This document shows, piece after piece, positions 1 to 6,304 of a stretch of 7,111 nt of DNA; position 1 is the first letter of the stretch; each line of letters begins with the position of its first letter. Origin of the DNA: an uncultured Chthoniobacterales bacterium (lineage in GTDB: Bacteria > Verrucomicrobiota > Verrucomicrobiae > Chthoniobacterales > UBA10450); contig CATPCN010000145.1 in NCBI GenBank assembly GCA_955652855.1, positions 1-7,111 of the forward strand. Reading direction: 5' to 3'. The position numbers were made by a program, and so were the translations under genes. Under the pieces are notes generated by a model. That model had not been told where the DNA came from. It did no database searches and saw only the letters and a program-made list of their open reading frames with translations.

Positions 1-1706
1 ATAAATTGGCGAATACGCCGGAAAGATTGTCGCAGAAACAGATCCGGCGCGCCCTGTTCTCCGACAGCGGAATCGCCGTTGCGTTCGGCGCTCTCGAGCT
101 CGGCGTCCCACCGACTCAGCACACATGTCGATGCAAAAAGTTCCATGGCCGCGCCGGCAATACGTTCCTGCACGAGCTGCATGTCCAGCACCGGTTCGCG
201 GTAAACGATCAAGGCACGATCGACGGCAAGATTAAAACGCCAGATCAACCGGCCGAGCTGATTCGCCTGCGACCGCAGCGCCACGCTTTTCACCGGAACG
301 TCGGCGATCCGAACCGCTGCGCCGAGCTGATTCATGCCCGCAGTCCATGCCTTGCCGATCGTGCCGCGCGTCGGTTTCAGCATCGTGTCGTAAATTTCTT
401 TGAACTCCATGCCTGGCCCGCGCATTCCGACGAGCGCGATAAATGACGTCAGGACTTCGTTGCTGCCTTCGCCGATCTGATTGATTCGCGCGTCGCGCAT
501 CATGCGCTCGAGCGGAAGATCGACAAAGTAGGCCGAGCCGCCGTGAATCTGGAAAACATCGTTGACCGCTTCCCACAAACGTTCGGTCGTGAAAACTTTC
601 AACATCGCGGTCTCGATCATGTAATCCTCCAGACCACGATCGATCAATGACGCGGTCGCGAAGGTCATCGCTTCCATCGCGTAAGCATCCGCCGCCATGC
701 GCGCGATTTTCTTTTTCACGAGATCGAAATCGCCGAGCGTTTTCTTGAATTGCTTGCGCGTGTTTGCGTGCTCAATCGCAAGCTGTAAACAAGTTTTGGC
801 CGCGCCCGTGCAGCACGCGCCGAAAGTTGTGCGCCCGAAATCGAGCACGGTCAGCGCGACTTTCAGACCTTTGCCAATGGGGCCGAGAACGTTTTCTTTT
901 GGCACACGCACGTCGCGCAAGACGAAGCGGCCAGTGGCCGTTCCGCGAATTCCCATTTTTTCCATGCGCGGCTCGAGCATTTCGAATCCCGGCATGTCGG
1001 GCGTAACCAGAAACGCCGTGATCGCCGTCTTGTCCGAACCCGGCACCGGCGTGCGCGCCATTACCGTCAAGACCTGCGCAAGCGCCGCATTAGTGATGTA
1101 GCGCTTTTCCCCATTCAAAATGAAATGCGATCCATCTTCGCTCGGTCGCGCTTGCATCTGCACATTAGCGGCATCGGAGCCCGCTTCCTTCTCCGTGAGC
1201 GCGAAGGCACCGAGTTGTTCGCCCGTCACCAATTTCGGAAGCCACTTTTGTTTTTGCTCATGCGTGCCAAACAGGAGTAGCGCACGAATGCCGATCGAAT
1301 GATGCGCGTTTGTAAAAACGGAAGTGGAAGCGCAGCGCGCACCGATTTCTTCCAGGATTTTCGAATACGCCATCTGGGAAAACCCGCGGCCGCCGTATTC
1401 CGCCGGCGCGGTCATTCCAAGCACGCCGAGCCGGCCGAGGCCCTCGATAATGTCGCGTGGAATGTCGGCGTTGCGATCGATCGCGGTCGGATCGAGATGT
1501 TCTTCGAGAAATTGTCGAACTTCCGCGACCGACTTATCCATCTCGCGCTGTTGCGCGGCGGGGACACGCGGATACGGCATCACCCAGTCGGCCACGAAGC
1601 GCCCTAGAAAAAGGCCTTTGGCAAAACCGAGCGCCTGCGGCCCGGTAAAGAGCAATTCTTCGGCTTCTTTGATTTCTTTCTGCCGTTGAGTTTCCGCTTC
1701 GTTCAT
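1..1706 (-). CDS. Acyl-CoA dehydrogenase, VLCAD/ACAD9-like (partial, C-terminus off the left edge)
   Basis: This flavoenzyme should catalyse the first, FAD-dependent alpha,beta-dehydrogenation of acyl-CoA in beta-oxidation and pass electrons to electron-transferring flavoprotein. The ATG at 1704-1706 opens 568 codons with no stop before the window edge, so the gene is cut there. Residues 26-47 (GFAKGLFLGRF...MPYP) resemble the N-terminal segment typical of VLCAD/ACAD9. The flavin/substrate region includes AFALTEKEAGSD (168-179) and RYITNA (202-207). IHGGSAYF lies near 387-394. IGEGSNEVLTSFIAL (411-425) carries the expected catalytic glutamate, E413, at the VLCAD position rather than the medium-chain one. 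A further ~145 residues after it match the extra helical C-terminal domain of the VLCAD subgroup, which is usually about 600 residues in total. No strong Shine-Dalgarno precedes the ATG. The upstream hairpin at 1772-1817 suggests its own transcription unit. The family call is firm; chain-length specificity is inference. Confidence 0.93.
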   Translation of the reverse strand, partial: MNEAETQRQKEIKEAEELLFTGPQALGFAKGLFLGRFVADWVMPYPRVPAAQQREMDKSVAEVRQFLEEHLDPTAIDRNADIPRDIIEGLGRLGVLGMTAPAEYGGRGFSQMAYSKILEEIGARCASTSVFTNAHHSIGIRALLLFGTHEQKQKWLPKLVTGEQLGAFALTEKEAGSDAANVQMQARPSEDGSHFILNGEKRYITNAALAQVLTVMARTPVPGSDKTAITAFLVTPDMPGFEMLEPRMEKMGIRGTATGRFVLRDVRVPKENVLGPIGKGLKVALTVLDFGRTTFGACCTGAAKTCLQLAIEHANTRKQFKKTLGDFDLVKKKIARMAADAYAMEAMTFATASLIDRGLEDYMIETAMLKVFTTERLWEAVNDVFQIHGGSAYFVDLPLERMMRDARINQIGEGSNEVLTSFIALVGMRGPGMEFKEIYDTMLKPTRGTIGKAWTAGMNQLGAAVRIADVPVKSVALRSQANQLGRLIWRFNLAVDRALIVYREPVLDMQLVQERIAGAAMELFASTCVLSRWDAELESAERNGDSAVGEQGAPDLFLRQSFRRIRQF

Positions 1707-1771
1707 AGGGTGATACCAATAATTGGATTTGGAACGGCGTCACATCGTCCGCCAAGATCGACATAAACAAG

Positions 1772-1817
1772 GCAGCGTGAATCCGCGCAACTAATTCGCG
1801 GATTCTTCCGACGCTGC
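1772..1817 (-). terminator. Hairpin, probable terminator downstream of the nrdJ/CHAT unit
   Basis: Positions 1772-1778 (GCAGCGT) pair with 1811-1817 (ACGCTGC). Positions 1779-1787 (GAATCCGCG) pair with 1797-1805. This makes a 16-bp perfect stem with a 9-nt loop and one 5-nt bulge (1806-1810). Read on the minus strand, the stem is followed by CTTGTTT, a short weak U-tract. It lies after the last minus-strand gene of the nrdJ side and before the acyl-CoA dehydrogenase start. A weak intrinsic terminator is the simplest reading; a REP-like element is the alternative. Confidence 0.5.
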
Positions 1818-1846
1818 AACCGATAATTTAGCAGCTCTTCGCGCCT

Positions 1847-1902
1847 TAGCTACAACCCTGGCTCGTTCCTTCTCTTCGTGCAAACGCCGCGGATGCGCCC
1901 GT
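1847..1902 (-). repeat. Degenerate second copy of the nrdJ 3' end
   Basis: Read on the minus strand, this stretch aligns with the last ~53 bp of nrdJ (2649-2701). The strongest shared block is GGAACGAGCCAGGG, one mismatch, then TGTAG, followed by a stop codon in the same frame (TAA here, TGA in nrdJ). In the aligned frame it still encodes GTSQGCS-stop, the exact nrdJ C-terminus. The cysteines of the CGVCTEC motif are gone; the copy reads AAFARRE there. By eye the two copies agree at about three quarters of positions with small gaps. There is no start codon in this frame before an upstream stop, so it is not a gene. Together with the intact 3' end of nrdJ it forms imperfect direct repeats flanking the CHAT pseudogene. 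Confidence 0.75.
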
Positions 1903-1910
1903 ATTAGTTA

Positions 1911-2634
1911 TTACGCGGCCGTCGCCAATTCTTTACCACTTGGCTGTGCAAATTTCGTGAGTTGGTTCGACGTTGCGTTAGCAGCAGTTGTGAGCTGCCG
2001 CACGGCCGCGTCCGGATTGTAGTTTTTCAGAAAGTCGAGATATTTCTTTTTTTGTTCCTCGGCCCATTCGACGGCAAAATTGCAGCCGGACGCCACGTTC
2101 ATCGCCAGCACCGCTTCTTTCACGTGCGCTCCTTTGTGCAGTCGATGGTAGAACGCCGAAAAGGCAACAGCGGTATCGGACCACGTCGGCTTCTCCCAAC
2201 TTCCAATCAACGCCAAAAACGGCAGCGGCGACTCGTCTATACTCATAGCCATCCGAATCCCGGAGTATCCGTTGCAACACGACATAGCTACCACGAGTTG
2301 GTTTTTTAGAGCGGAATTGATGGGGGCGAGCAAAACACCTAAATCAGCTCAAGTTAGTGATTCGTTAGAAGATAATTGGATTCCCTCCTCATCTCCGTGA
2401 CTGCTAATATGAAGAAGAGGAATGCGCGGAGAAAAATTGACCATTTCTTCTGTTAGGCCGATTTGGAGTGCTGCGTAAAACGCCTCCCGAGAAATCGCGC
2501 AGCGCGTCACACAGTCAATGCCGGCCAGTCTTAACGCGTCGGCCAACACCTGCCCTTCCGTCCCGACGATGGTAGAGATCAGGAGCTGATGGCGATTCAA
2601 TAATGTAAACAAAAAATTGGATTCGCGTGCTCAT
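1911..2634 (-). pseudogene. CHAT-domain (caspase-like) protease, broken by a frameshift and an in-frame TGA
   Basis: CHAT proteins are clan-CD cysteine peptidases related to caspases and separase. The repaired product would be 240 residues: ATG at 2632-2634 starting MSTRIQFFVYIIESPS, and a TAA stop at 1911-1913. After DLYHRR (residues 19-24) the frame must shift by skipping one base of the CCC run at 2562-2564. It then continues as TEGQVLADALRLAGIDC. Residues 74-80 (LHISSHG) give the catalytic His (about H79). Codon 95 is TGA (2349-2351), where the surrounding ESLT-x-ADLGVLL pattern suggests Trp. Residues 116-125 (AMSCCNGYSG) supply the catalytic Cys (C120 by position). SAFYHRLHKGAHVKEAVLAM is a typical late CHAT helix. 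A short charged tail follows, with no transmembrane or second domain. The gene lies 14 bp after nrdJ with its own Shine-Dalgarno. Two separate lesions argue for a pseudogene; sequence errors at both sites are the alternative. The CHAT assignment is strong, its target unknown. Confidence 0.82.
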
Positions 2635-2642
2635 AAAATGTT

Positions 2643-2650
2643 TCCCTCTC
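2643..2650 (-). promoter_or_regulatory. Shine-Dalgarno for the CHAT gene, overlapping the nrdJ stop
   Basis: On the minus strand GAGAGGGA sits 8 nt before the ATG at 2634 and overlaps the nrdJ TGA stop. It supports 2634 as the ancestral start of the CHAT gene rather than the later TTG at 2612. It also suggests translation from the nrdJ transcript. Confidence 0.55.
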
Positions 2651-5600
2651 AACTACATCCCTGGCTCGTTCCACATTCCGTACAGACGCCGCACGCGCCC
2701 GCCCGGATCACTTTGTCGCTGCCGCAATGCGAACAGACGATGTCCATGAACATGTTTCCGAGAGCTTCCTGCACGCGATCGGCGTGACTGTTGCCGTTGG
2801 TTCCGACTCGCGGCGAACCGTCGTTCGCGGAATGACTCGTGATTACGTCTATCAACTCCTTTTCGCCGGTGCGCGCCAGATCATGCACCGGTCGATTGAG
2901 CGCCTTTTTTTCCATCTCCGGAATTTCTTTCAACGGAAGCTCGCCCTGTCCGCGATTGGGTGCGGTCGCTTCTTTGTAGCCTTTGATAAACTGGCAAGCG
3001 AGCCAGCGGAAAACGTAATCGGTGATGCTGGTCGCATTGCGAATGTCCGGATTTTTTGTGAAGCCGCTCGGTTCAAAGCGTTGATAAGCGAACTTTTTCA
3101 CGAGGCTTTCTAGCGGCACGCCGTATTGCAGCGCGATCGAAGTGAGCGTGCCAACCGTGTCCATCAATCCGCCGATCGTGCTTCCTTCTTTCGACATCGT
3201 GATGAAGAGCTCGCCCGGTTGACCATCTTCATAAAGACCGACCGTGATGTAGCCTTCGTGGCCCGCAATTTCGAACCGATGTGTGAGTGACATCCGCGTG
3301 TCCGGCATGCGATGTCGCATCGGTTGATCCAGACGCTGACGCAGCGACACGACTTCGCCATCGAGCTCACGGATGCGTGCAAGCAGTTCGTCCTTTTCCG
3401 AAATGAACGGCATGTCGATGTTTCCGCCCATGTCTTTCGTCTTGCGCGTGTTCAGCGGCGCGGACCGTTTCGAGCCGTCGCGATAAATCGCGATCGATTT
3501 CAAGCCGAGTCGCCAGCCTTCCACGTACGTGTTCAGGATATCGTCGACTGTTGCGGCCTCCGGCATGTTGACGGTTTTTGAAATTGCACCGCTCAAAAAC
3601 GGTTGCGCCGCCGCCATCATCCGGAGGTGGCCCATGTAATTCAGGCTGCGCTCACCGCGGAACGGTTTAAATGCGCAGTCAAAGATCGACAAGTGCTCGG
3701 GCTTTAAGCCGGACGAAACCGGTCCTTCGTTGTCCGTCACATCTTCAATCGTGTCGAATGCGTCAATGTGCGCGATGATGCGTTCAATCTCTTCCGAATT
3801 ATAACCGAGATGTTCGAGCGCCGGTTTGACGGTTTGATTGACAATTTTCAACATGCCGCCGCCGGCGAGCAGTTTGTATTTTACAAGCGCAATGTCCGGC
3901 TCGATGCCGGTCGTGTCGCAATCCATCAGAAAACTGATTGTACCGGTCGGTGCCAGGACAGTCACCTGGGCGTTCCGATAACCGTGTCGTTTGCCGAGCT
4001 GCGTCGCGCGTTCCCACGTTTTCGCGGCTTCTTCTTTCAAATAGGCAAAATCATCGACATCGGGAATTTCGGCGACAGAGCGACGATGAAGATCAATCAC
4101 TTCGAGCATTGAATCGACATTGTCTTTTGCGACAGGTTTCGGAACACCGCTCGCGCGCGCATCGCGATAACCGGGGAACGGTCCCATCGCGCGCGCCAAC
4201 ACTGCGCTCTGCTCGTAGGCTTCGCCGGTCATGATTGCGGTGATCGCGCCGCACAATGCGCGCCCTTCCACGCTGTCGTAGCCGTAGCCATAGCTCATAA
4301 TGAGCGAACCGAGATTTGCGTAGCCAAGACCAAGCGTGCGGAAGATGTGCGAGTTCTCTGCGATTTCTTTGATCGGATAACTGGCGTTATCCACGATGAT
4401 TTCCTGCGCGGTGATGAAGACGCGCACCGCCGCTTTGAATCGCTCGACATCGAACGCGCCGTCTGCGCGCTTGAACTTCATCAAATTCAGCGAAGCGAGA
4501 TTGCACGCCGTGTTATCGAGGAACAGATATTCGCTGCACGGATTCGTGGAATTCTGTCGGTCGGTGCCTTTGCAGGTGTGCCATTTATGAATGGTGGAAT
4601 CGAATTGTATTCCCGGATCGCCGCACACATGCGTCCCTTCCGCGATCTTGCGCAACAACGTGCGCGCATCCTTCTGTTCGCATGGCTGTTCATCGCGCAC
4701 CCGCCGCGTCCACCATTCGCGACCTTCCAGCGCCGCTTCCATGAATTCGTCGCTCACGCGCGCGCTCAAGTTTTCGTTCTGATACATGACCGAGCCGTAG
4801 GCGTCGCCATTGTAACTGCCATCGTAACCTTGCTCGATCAACGCCCAGGCTTTCTTCTCTTCTTTCTGTTTGGCGTCGATGAATTCCTCGATGTCCGGAT
4901 GCCAATCTTTGAGCGTGTTCATCTTCGCGGCGCGCCGGGTTTTGCCCCCGCTCTTCACCACATTCGCCACTTGATCGTAAACTTTCAGGAACGAAAGCGG
5001 CCCGCTCGGTTTGCCGCCGCCGCTCAATTTTTCTCTTGTCGATCTTAGTGTGGAAAGATCGGTGCCAGTGCCGCTGCCGTACTTGAAGAGCATTGCTTCG
5101 CTCATGGCGAGTTCCATGATGTCTTCCATCGTGTCGTCTACGCTTTGAATGAAACAAGCGCTGCCCTGAGGATATTCGTACTGCGTTCGCGCGCGTTCCG
5201 CCTGGCCGGTGACGCGATTGTAAAAATAATTCCCGGCGCCCGCGTCCTTCCCGATGCCGTATTGATGATGAAGCCCGACGTTAAACCAGACCGGCGAATT
5301 AAACGCGCCGTACTGATTGACGCAGAGCCAGGTCAGGTCATCGTAAAAAATTTCCGCCGTTTCTTCGTCCGCGAAATATCCGTCGGCCATCCCGCAATCG
5401 GCGATCGTGCGGGTGACCCGATGAATGAGTTGCCGCACCGAAGTCTCGCGTCCACCCGCGGATGGGTCGGTCCCGTTGGCAATATCGCCGTAAAAATATT
5501 TCGAGACCGCAATCTTCGTAGCGAGCGCGCTCCAAGTTTTCGGCACCTCGATGTTTTCCTGTTTGAAAATGATCTTGCCACTGTCGTCTGTGATCTCAGC

Positions 5601-5774
5601 GGTGCGTCGTTCCCATTCAATTTGATCGAACGGCGCGATTTTATCGTCGCTGAAAACGCGATCGAAACGCACCTCGGAGTTTCTCTTCCGTGTCGCACTA
5701 GGCTTCGAACGACTGCTCATCTTTTTTCGTTTCTTCAATGAGGAGAGCGGAATTCCGGGTTTAAGTTGAATCAT
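2649..5774 (-). CDS. nrdJ: Adenosylcobalamin-dependent (class II) ribonucleotide reductase
   Basis: Reduces ribonucleotides to deoxyribonucleotides in the cytoplasm, using adenosylcobalamin to generate the thiyl radical, so it needs no oxygen and no separate small subunit. The 1041-residue protein has the expected order of parts. GSACFI holds redox C207. STNPCSEY (409-416) holds N411, radical-bearing C413 and E415. TACNLASLNL holds the second redox C424. LAPTGTISFLMDCDTTG (608-623) is the conserved phosphate/active-site loop. A TSCPD-type domain follows at about 828-900. The C-terminal cysteine-rich tail has C1014, C1017, C1028, C1031, C1034 and C1040 and ends GTSQGCS; tails of this kind relay reducing equivalents or bind zinc. 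All catalytic residues are present. The start is uncertain: ATG at 5774 gives the longest form, but ATG at 5720 (residue 19, MSSRSKPS) follows a purine-rich stretch and may be the true start. Phased DnaA-like repeats lie 21-50 bp upstream. Confidence 0.96.
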   Translation of the reverse strand: MIQLKPGIPLSSLKKRKKMSSRSKPSATRKRNSEVRFDRVFSDDKIAPFDQIEWERRTAEITDDSGKIIFKQENIEVPKTWSALATKIAVSKYFYGDIANGTDPSAGGRETSVRQLIHRVTRTIADCGMADGYFADEETAEIFYDDLTWLCVNQYGAFNSPVWFNVGLHHQYGIGKDAGAGNYFYNRVTGQAERARTQYEYPQGSACFIQSVDDTMEDIMELAMSEAMLFKYGSGTGTDLSTLRSTREKLSGGGKPSGPLSFLKVYDQVANVVKSGGKTRRAAKMNTLKDWHPDIEEFIDAKQKEEKKAWALIEQGYDGSYNGDAYGSVMYQNENLSARVSDEFMEAALEGREWWTRRVRDEQPCEQKDARTLLRKIAEGTHVCGDPGIQFDSTIHKWHTCKGTDRQNSTNPCSEYLFLDNTACNLASLNLMKFKRADGAFDVERFKAAVRVFITAQEIIVDNASYPIKEIAENSHIFRTLGLGYANLGSLIMSYGYGYDSVEGRALCGAITAIMTGEAYEQSAVLARAMGPFPGYRDARASGVPKPVAKDNVDSMLEVIDLHRRSVAEIPDVDDFAYLKEEAAKTWERATQLGKRHGYRNAQVTVLAPTGTISFLMDCDTTGIEPDIALVKYKLLAGGGMLKIVNQTVKPALEHLGYNSEEIERIIAHIDAFDTIEDVTDNEGPVSSGLKPEHLSIFDCAFKPFRGERSLNYMGHLRMMAAAQPFLSGAISKTVNMPEAATVDDILNTYVEGWRLGLKSIAIYRDGSKRSAPLNTRKTKDMGGNIDMPFISEKDELLARIRELDGEVVSLRQRLDQPMRHRMPDTRMSLTHRFEIAGHEGYITVGLYEDGQPGELFITMSKEGSTIGGLMDTVGTLTSIALQYGVPLESLVKKFAYQRFEPSGFTKNPDIRNATSITDYVFRWLACQFIKGYKEATAPNRGQGELPLKEIPEMEKKALNRPVHDLARTGEKELIDVITSHSANDGSPRVGTNGNSHADRVQEALGNMFMDIVCSHCGSDKVIRAGACGVCTECGTSQGCS

Positions 5775-5794
5775 GGCAGGGCGAGCCGGTTAGT

Positions 5795-5824
5795 TGTGAA
5801 TAACTGTGAACAATGGTGAACAGC
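5795..5824. promoter_or_regulatory. Three 10-bp-phased repeats with a DnaA-box match upstream of nrdJ
   Basis: Three consecutive 10-mers read TGTGAATAAC, TGTGAACAAT and GGTGAACAGC on the plus strand, exactly one helical turn apart. The first, read on the minus strand, contains TTATTCACA, a perfect match to the DnaA-box consensus TTATNCACA. The second (TTGTTCACA) and third (CTGTTCACC) are weaker variants. DnaA is known to regulate nrdAB in E. coli, so control of nrdJ by DnaA or another repeat-binding protein is plausible. They do not look like NrdR boxes, which are AT-rich 16-mers. Confidence 0.5.
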
Positions 5825-5927
5825 CCAAGGCAATAACCTGTTAATTGCTGCCAACAACAAGATACTGTGGGAGTCTCCACGCGGACACACAAGATGCAGC
5901 GGAAGAAGGGGTCACCGCAAGTCGAAA

Positions 5928-5936
5928 ATTGTAACA
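5928..5936 (-). promoter_or_regulatory. Candidate extended -10 promoter for nrdJ
   Basis: On the minus strand TGTTACAAT matches the extended -10 pattern TGnTAnAAT. There is no clear -35. Transcription would begin near 5921, leaving a leader of about 145 nt that carries the phased repeats. Motif match only. Confidence 0.3.
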
Positions 5937-5969
5937 TTTTTTCGGCAAACACAGCGCGGCGCTTTCATG

Positions 5970-6046
5970 CTTGTCATCCCGAGTCGCGAAGCCTCTTCTG
6001 CGCCCCAGCGCTTCGGCAGCGGCGCGACGACGAGGGACCTGGCAAG
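5970..6046. repeat. Palindromic intergenic element (TGTCATCCCGAG ... CGAGGGACCT)
   Basis: The two ends pair as an imperfect inverted repeat. CTTGTCA (5970-5976) pairs with TGGCAAG (6040-6046), including one G-T. TCCC (5977-5980) pairs with GGGA (6034-6037). GTCGCG (5983-5988) pairs with CGCGAC (6023-6028). The interior is GC-rich with smaller hairpins such as GAAGC/GCTTC. The outer sequence resembles a dispersed intergenic repeat that I recall from many soil bacterial genomes, so a REP- or MITE-like element is likely. Only one copy is visible here. Confidence 0.5.
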
Positions 6047-6087
6047 CGTTTCGATCGGCATCCCTAACAGGGTTTGGACCTGCGCAT

Positions 6088-6115
6088 TTGCAAACCTTGA
6101 ACCGCGTCTCATAAT
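6088..6115 (+). promoter_or_regulatory. Candidate promoter for tRNA-Ser
   Basis: TTGCAA (6088-6093) and CATAAT (6110-6115) are separated by 16 bp, close to sigma-70 consensus. A start near 6122 would lie about 27 nt before the tRNA. Confidence 0.4.
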
Positions 6116-6148
6116 TACGCGCCGCAACTTGGATCGACATTTAGTTTG

Positions 6149-6238
6149 GGAAGGGTGGCTGAGTCCGGTTTAAGGCACTCGACTCGAAATCGAGCGTGGG
6201 GTAACCCACCGTGGGTTCGAATCCCACCCCTTCCGCCA
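6149..6238 (+). tRNA. tRNA-Ser, anticodon CGA
   Basis: Decodes UCG serine codons. The acceptor stem GGAAGGG (6149-6155) pairs with CCCTTCC (6228-6234), followed by discriminator G and an encoded CCA (6236-6238). The anticodon arm is CTCGA, loop CTCGAAA, TCGAG, giving anticodon CGA. The long variable arm, GTGGG (6196-6200) with CCCAC (6205-6209) closing a GTAA loop, is the type II feature expected of serine tRNAs. The T arm is GTGGG-TTCGAAT-CCCAC. All arms pair without gaps, so the gene looks functional. It is alone, with no second tRNA nearby. Confidence 0.97.
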
Positions 6239-6304
6239 TTGCCAGACGTGCGCTGATCGAACTGGCTTGCCACTGGCACCGCCGATGCTCATGATGAGTT
6301 CCCG

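Larger units (their letters stand above)
5775..6148. other. Divergent intergenic region between nrdJ and tRNA-Ser
   Basis: This 374-bp stretch holds no convincing gene; the short open frames have no recognisable family and overlap one another. From left to right it contains phased repeats (5795-5824), an imperfect dyad (GGCAATAAC at 5829-5837 facing TTAATTGCTGCC at 5841-5852), a candidate nrdJ promoter (5928-5936), a palindromic repeat element (5970-6046) and a candidate tRNA promoter (6088-6115). I looked for an adenosylcobalamin riboswitch on the nrdJ strand and saw no B12-box-like sequence. Confidence 0.6.

Noticed and set aside
697..1101. 134-residue plus-strand open frame
   Set aside because: Antisense to the acyl-CoA dehydrogenase, which has a continuous conserved frame here.
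1534..1770. Minus-strand open frame beginning upstream of the dehydrogenase start
   Set aside because: It runs out of frame with the dehydrogenase and ends in its coding region; no recognisable family.
1911..2333. Separate 140-residue gene starting with TTG at 2333
   Set aside because: It is in the same frame as the upstream fragment and separated from it only by one TGA; it carries the Cys half of the CHAT domain.
2349..2351. Selenocysteine insertion or TGA reassigned to Trp
   Set aside because: CHAT peptidases are not selenoproteins, no SECIS-like hairpin is evident just after the codon, and neighbouring intact genes stop with TGA.
2349..2612. Separate 87-residue gene starting with TTG at 2612
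   Set aside because: It begins inside the CHAT gene after the frameshift. The ATG at 2634 with a good Shine-Dalgarno gives the proper CHAT N-terminus, so this is a fragment of the pseudogene.
4347..5048. 233-residue open frame on the plus strand
   Set aside because: It lies wholly antisense to the nrdJ coding sequence, whose frame carries all catalytic motifs; its composition looks like an antisense shadow.
5841..6140. Small overlapping minus-strand open frames in the intergenic region
   Set aside because: Several frames overlap the palindromic element and candidate promoters, and none resembles a known protein.
5775..6148. Adenosylcobalamin riboswitch controlling nrdJ
   Set aside because: No B12-box-like sequence or matching fold was seen on the minus strand. 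The GCCACTG near 6269 is on the other strand, beyond the tRNA, with no supporting structure.
6268..6278. Short palindrome TGCCACTGGCA after the tRNA
   Set aside because: Only five paired bases and no T-run, so it is not a convincing terminator or operator.
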